From Methanosarcinaceae archaeon (GTDB lineage: Archaea; Halobacteriota; Methanosarcinia; Methanosarcinales; Methanosarcinaceae): 7,780 nucleotides of DNA. A model generated the notes under the pieces. The model was not told where the DNA came from, ran no database searches, and saw only the letters and a list, made by a program, of their open reading frames with translations. The stretch covers positions 1-7,780 of the forward strand of contig JAUWBW010000084.1 of the NCBI GenBank assembly GCA_030609665.1. The letters run 5' to 3'. Below are positions 5,111 to 7,780 of this stretch, piece by piece (positions within the stretch are counted from its first letter, which is position 1; each line of letters starts with the position of its first letter). Made by a program: the position numbers and the translations under genes.

Positions 5111-5617
5111 TTAACAAACACCAACCTCATCTGCAAGAGCCCTGACACGATCAATGCTTTCCTGACTCATGTTGCGGGATCGCATCCTAAAAATACATTC
5201 ATCCACGCTTATCCATTCTGTCCCTCGCATGAGATTGTCACAATGTGCAACGATCTTTTCCTCGATCGTCACTGGAATGTAGTCATCATCGGGAAGTCCC
5301 AGATATTTTGCCTCCGTCCTTGAGATCCCTCCACCGATATGACGTTTAATGATCTGAACAATGCGGGGATCAAGACCAAGTTCTTCTGCTATCTCTGCAC
5401 CCACTGCCGCATGGTCAACCGCATGTGTGCGGGCACGTCCAAGATCGTGGAGTACACTGCCAATTCTCACCAGTTCAACGTCAACATTCTTTCCTGATGC
5501 TAATAATTCCTGTGCTGTGCTTACGGACAATGAAGAGACTGCAAGGCAGTGCTTAATAACATTCTGGGCACAGCCACAATCTGATAGGATCTTTAGAGCA
5601 GTATCGTATGAGATCAT
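5111..5617 (-). CDS. HD-domain protein, TIGR00295-like putative phosphohydrolase
   Basis: A 168-residue single-domain HD-superfamily protein. The metal-binding set is visible: H23 (IKHCLAVSSL), the H57-D58 pair in VLHDLGR, H93 in IIKRHIGGG, and D127 in VAHCDNLM. This is the H...HD...H...D pattern of metal-dependent phosphohydrolases. The archaeal group annotated TIGR00295 has this length and pattern; its substrate is not known to me and nothing here shows it. The ATG (5617-5615) has no Shine-Dalgarno. Instead it is the last of four ATGs joined by ATGA stop/start overlaps in a 14-base tandem repeat (5613-5654), which hints at start by re-initiation. TFE ends 57 bases upstream on the same strand, so the two are probably co-transcribed. 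Confidence 0.88.
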   Translation of the reverse strand: MISYDTALKILSDCGCAQNVIKHCLAVSSLSVSTAQELLASGKNVDVELVRIGSVLHDLGRARTHAVDHAAVGAEIAEELGLDPRIVQIIKRHIGGGISRTEAKYLGLPDDDYIPVTIEEKIVAHCDNLMRGTEWISVDECIFRMRSRNMSQESIDRVRALADEVGVC

Positions 5618-5654
5618 AAGGTATAAATCATAAGGTATAGATCATAAAATATGG
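5613..5654 (-). repeat. Three 14-bp tandem repeats over the HD-gene start
   Basis: Units begin at 5613, 5627 and 5641. The first two agree at 13 of 14 positions (ATCATAAGGTATA plus one base); the third agrees with the second at 11 of 14. Read on the minus strand, each unit contains TTATGAT, so the start codon itself is repeated every 14 bases. Because 14 is not a multiple of three, the successive ATGs fall in different frames. Confidence 0.85.
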
Positions 5655-5662
5655 ATGATCAT
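5614..5662 (-). promoter_or_regulatory. Chain of three mini-ORFs leading into the HD gene
   Basis: On the minus strand, ATG at 5662 encodes MIIHIL and stops at TGA 5644-5642. The overlapping ATG at 5645 encodes MIYTL and stops at 5630-5628. The ATG at 5631 encodes MIYTL again and stops at 5616-5614, overlapping the HD-gene ATG at 5617. Each junction is the 4-base ATGA used in translational coupling. No Shine-Dalgarno precedes the first ATG. Whether these peptides are made is unknown; the arrangement is read directly from the sequence. Confidence 0.5.
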
Positions 5663-5674
5663 TGAATATATTGC

Positions 5675-6169
5675 CTATTTTTCACTTATACTCTCAATGC
5701 GCTTTTTCAAAGCCTCTGTGAAATCGACGTTATCCTGAAATGCCAGATCTTCACCACACATCGGACAAAGGAATTCACTTTCTGCCGCATCGTTGAAAAA
5801 CATCCTGACACATCCATCAGGACAAACATAGAACACGTTGTCCTCTTCAAAATCAAGACGCTCTGCAAGATTCTTGGTCAACTTCTTCTTTTCTTTTGCC
5901 AATTGCGGTTCAATGTCTGTCATATCCAGATGCCACAGGTACGTAAGCCAACCACTATTGGAATCACGTTCCCGCCTGCATATTGCAAGTTTGTTCTCAG
6001 ACATTATGAAAAGAGTTCGCCTGACAACATTTAACATAATCTCAGTTGCCTCTGCTATTTGTTCATCCGTCACCTCGCCTTCAGGCATCCGCTCGATCAT
6101 AACCAAACCATCTTCGCCTACAAGTCGTATCAGATATCCCCGGACAACTTGATCATTTAAATCAATCAA
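5675..6169 (-). CDS. tfe: Transcription factor E, alpha subunit (TFE)
   Basis: A 164-residue archaeal TFE, the homologue of TFIIE-alpha that helps RNA polymerase open promoters. Residues 1 to about 85 form the winged-helix domain, with EVTDEQIAEATE (32-43), a recognition-helix region MLNVVRRTLFIM and a wing ending in GWLTYLW (73-79). A charged coiled linker (KEKKKLTKNLAERL, 92-105) leads to the zinc ribbon with C116, C120, C135 and C138 (CPDGC...CPMCG). All four ligands are present. The start is a TTG (6169-6167): it lies 6 bases after a strong GAGGTGA Shine-Dalgarno (6182-6176), and the resulting MIDLNDQVVRGYL matches the N-terminus I recall for Methanosarcina TFE, so no ATG is needed. The HD gene follows 57 bases downstream, and the ATP-grasp gene ends 95 bases upstream, all on the same strand. 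Confidence 0.95.
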   Translation of the reverse strand: MIDLNDQVVRGYLIRLVGEDGLVMIERMPEGEVTDEQIAEATEIMLNVVRRTLFIMSENKLAICRRERDSNSGWLTYLWHLDMTDIEPQLAKEKKKLTKNLAERLDFEEDNVFYVCPDGCVRMFFNDAAESEFLCPMCGEDLAFQDNVDFTEALKKRIESISEK

Positions 6170-6175
6170 AAATAT

Positions 6176-6182
6176 TCACCTC
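6176..6182 (-). promoter_or_regulatory. Strong Shine-Dalgarno that fixes the TTG start of TFE
   Basis: The minus strand reads GAGGTGA, six bases before TTG at 6169-6167. No in-frame ATG lies nearby, so this site decides the start. Confidence 0.8.
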
Positions 6183-6264
6183 GTGAGTCACACATCTAAT
6201 GTAATGTATTGTAATATTAATATTTGGATACTCTCTTAACGTCAAACTTTTTGCATCCATGATA

Positions 6265-7455
6265 TCAATCTATAATATCACGTATATTACACACACTTTT
6301 TTTAATATTCATCATAACATCTCCCCGTGTCTTTTCTGTACACAGGACTGATGTTACAGGTTCGTTCACATCCGCCAAATATCCAGTGTTTGGAATATCC
6401 ATAACAGATTCTTTGTGTAATTCATTCATTGCCTGTTCATCGATTACCACACGATCTTTGGCATATACAACCGCACGCGCTGCAAAATGCTTTGCCACAG
6501 GGCGTGTTTTTAGTTCCTGTGAAAGTTCACCTGCAAATGCCTTAACATGAGCATCGAACAAATTGATTCCGGTTGCACTTTCCACGCTATCCATACTGCC
6601 CTGAAATCTTGCATTGACCTCAATGACAACAGGACCGGCATCCGTCAAGATGAAGTCAACACCATTTGAACCAACCAGACCAAGTTTTTGGATCAATTCC
6701 TCTGCCATCTCGCACAACTTTTCTGCGTAAGGTGTTTCGTATGGAGTGATGTTACCGCAATATGCGAACGGCAGTCCCGTAAGCCACGGCACGCCTATCA
6801 TCTGCTCATTTACAGCAACTGCGACCGCGGTTTGTTTTGTCGATATCACAGAAACACTCACAGGCACACCGGATACAAATTCCTGAATTAGCATGTCATC
6901 CACACTGATACCAAGATCCGTATCCATGCCCACACCCATACTTGATATTTCATCAAGATATGAGTTCAGTCCACCCACATCTTCAGCAATTCTGTTAAAG
7001 GTTCCACCGCCTGCACATTTTGGTTTTACCATGACAGGATAACTGACAGAACCAATATCGGACATACGATATGTCTGCGGGTGCGGCATTCCCATTGAAG
7101 CCAGTTTCTTTGCAAATCTTTCCTTGTCGGAAACTTCCTGCATGACACTGGGAGAGTTATTCAATATCGGACATGGAAGATCGGTCATATCCATCATCTC
7201 AAAACCTGAACCCAAAACAATGGCATCAAAATCCACTCCAAAACTGTCGATCAGTTCCGTTATTTTTTCGCGGCTGATGGACTTTACGTCCACTGTCTCA
7301 CCAGAATCGAACACTCTTGATGCAGTAGCACATTCCACAAGATCGTAATCGGTAAATGCATCAATGGAATAAACGTTATATCCGGCACGTCTGGCAGAAC
7401 AAACAATATTGCGGGTACTGTATCCGATCACTAAAATATCTTGCATGCTTTTCAT
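6265..7455 (-). CDS. ATP-grasp protein, COG2232-like predicted carboligase
   Basis: A 396-residue ATP-grasp enzyme if started at the ATG at 7455 (MKSMQDILVIG). This start leaves a 19-base gap to the upstream gene and has a weak GCGGA Shine-Dalgarno; the ATG at 7446 is the alternative. An in-frame extension upstream would overlap the previous gene and looks unreal. The N-terminus DILVIGYSTRNIVCSARRAGYNVYSID is a Rossmann-like pre-ATP-grasp region. The ATP-grasp part has KERFAKKL (111-118), VMVKPKCAGGG (141-151, with K144 and the glycine loop), IQEFVSG (190-196, E192) and VVIEVNARFQGS (276-287), where E279, N281 and R283 should bind magnesium and phosphate. The family joins an acid to an amine or thiol using ATP; the substrate is unknown here. 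It resembles COG2232 proteins of methanogens. It probably shares a transcript with the NMD3-like gene. Confidence 0.85.
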   Translation of the reverse strand: MKSMQDILVIGYSTRNIVCSARRAGYNVYSIDAFTDYDLVECATASRVFDSGETVDVKSISREKITELIDSFGVDFDAIVLGSGFEMMDMTDLPCPILNNSPSVMQEVSDKERFAKKLASMGMPHPQTYRMSDIGSVSYPVMVKPKCAGGGTFNRIAEDVGGLNSYLDEISSMGVGMDTDLGISVDDMLIQEFVSGVPVSVSVISTKQTAVAVAVNEQMIGVPWLTGLPFAYCGNITPYETPYAEKLCEMAEELIQKLGLVGSNGVDFILTDAGPVVIEVNARFQGSMDSVESATGINLFDAHVKAFAGELSQELKTRPVAKHFAARAVVYAKDRVVIDEQAMNELHKESVMDIPNTGYLADVNEPVTSVLCTEKTRGDVMMNIKKSVCNIRDIID

Positions 7456-7474
7456 TTTTCCGCACAATGAATTC

Positions 7475-7780
7475 TTACGTGTTTTCACCAGACAGGGCAA
7501 ACAGCCCATAATCTGTTTTGATCACCGGTATCTCACTACCTGACTGTGCCGTAAAGGACACAGGTTTCCTGATCGTTACCGTTTCATAAGTGGTTGGGTC
7601 AAGCACCATTACTGCATCATCTTCAACTGCAACCAATACAACCATTACCGCATCATCTATACTTGCAATACGATCAGCTCCTTTCATCTCGTCCGCTGTT
7701 GCAATGAACCTTGAACCGTCTGACATGTCGATACCAACTGTTCGTTTGCCGGAATTTTTTATCTGAATTACCTTGTCCTT
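7475..7780 (-). CDS. C-terminal part of a probable archaeal NMD3-like protein (partial)
   Basis: The frame stays open to the window edge; 101 residues are visible, starting KDKVIQIKNSGKRTVGIDMSDG and ending in TAA at 7477-7475. An internal methionine at 7726 is not a real start, because 18 more codons precede it inside the window. The piece is rich in short beta-strands (VMVVLVAVEDDAVMVLDPTTYETVTIRKP), which fits the beta-rich C-terminal domain of archaeal NMD3, the homologue of the eukaryotic 60S ribosome export adaptor. The zinc-binding N-terminal half that would prove this lies outside the window. The call rests on remembered resemblance and on the information-processing neighbours. It could be another beta-barrel, OB-like protein. 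The ATP-grasp gene follows after 19 bases. Confidence 0.6.
   Translation of the reverse strand, partial: KDKVIQIKNSGKRTVGIDMSDGSRFIATADEMKGADRIASIDDAVMVVLVAVEDDAVMVLDPTTYETVTIRKPVSFTAQSGSEIPVIKTDYGLFALSGENT

Noticed and set aside
7456..7509. 18-residue N-terminal extension of the ATP-grasp protein (MGCLPCLVKTRKNSLCGK).
   Set aside because: It would overlap the end of the upstream gene, and the Rossmann-like fold starts at DILVIG; the ATG at 7455 gives normal spacing.

Overview
The window reads as a stretch of chromosome from a methanogenic archaeon, most likely a moderately AT-rich member of the Methanosarcinaceae (Methanolobus/Methanococcoides-like). This rests on archaeal-only core genes: a KH-domain aCPSF1/FttA ribonuclease, a proteasome beta subunit with a short propeptide, transcription factor TFE and a probable archaeal NMD3. 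Archaeal TATA-like boxes and G-rich Shine-Dalgarno sequences support it. The genus is inferred from how the proteins look and was not tested by a search.

Right half (about 2243-7780, all on the minus strand). In transcription order, right to left: the C-terminal end of a probable NMD3-like protein (cut by the window edge), a COG2232-type ATP-grasp protein, TFE (TTG start), a TIGR00295-type HD-domain protein, the proteasome beta subunit (psmB), and the transcription-termination RNase aCPSF1/FttA. This is an information-processing and protein-turnover neighbourhood: ribosome export/assembly factor homologue, transcription initiation (TFE), transcription termination and 3'-end formation (aCPSF1), and proteolysis (PsmB). 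The first two genes are 19 bases apart. The TFE-HD gap is 57 bases and carries a 14-base tandem repeat that encodes a chain of mini-ORFs. Larger gaps before psmB and aCPSF1 hold TATA-like boxes with palindromes beside them.

Left half (about 208-2242). This part is AT-rich and accessory-looking: the broken C-terminal end of an IS4/IS5-type transposase, a perfect 26-bp palindrome, a NYN-domain (PIN-like) putative RNase with a four-cysteine zinc-knuckle insert, and about 730 bases of non-coding DNA packed with inverted repeats. The main item there is a roughly 209-bp nested palindrome with terminal inverted repeats (1573-1781). A second, related hairpin lies at 1972-2045, and the stems of the two show compensatory base changes. 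A third repeat, built on a 7-base ATCCTGT word, lies at 2089-2127.

Left edge. A small ribbon-helix-helix-like protein (DUF5371-like) sits on the minus strand, with a TATA box and a palindrome in its promoter region that suggest it may control itself.

No tRNA, rRNA or CRISPR array was found. The most novel items are the mini-ORF chain before the HD gene, the nested palindromic element with its covarying relative, and the palindrome plus U-tract in the leader of the termination factor itself.
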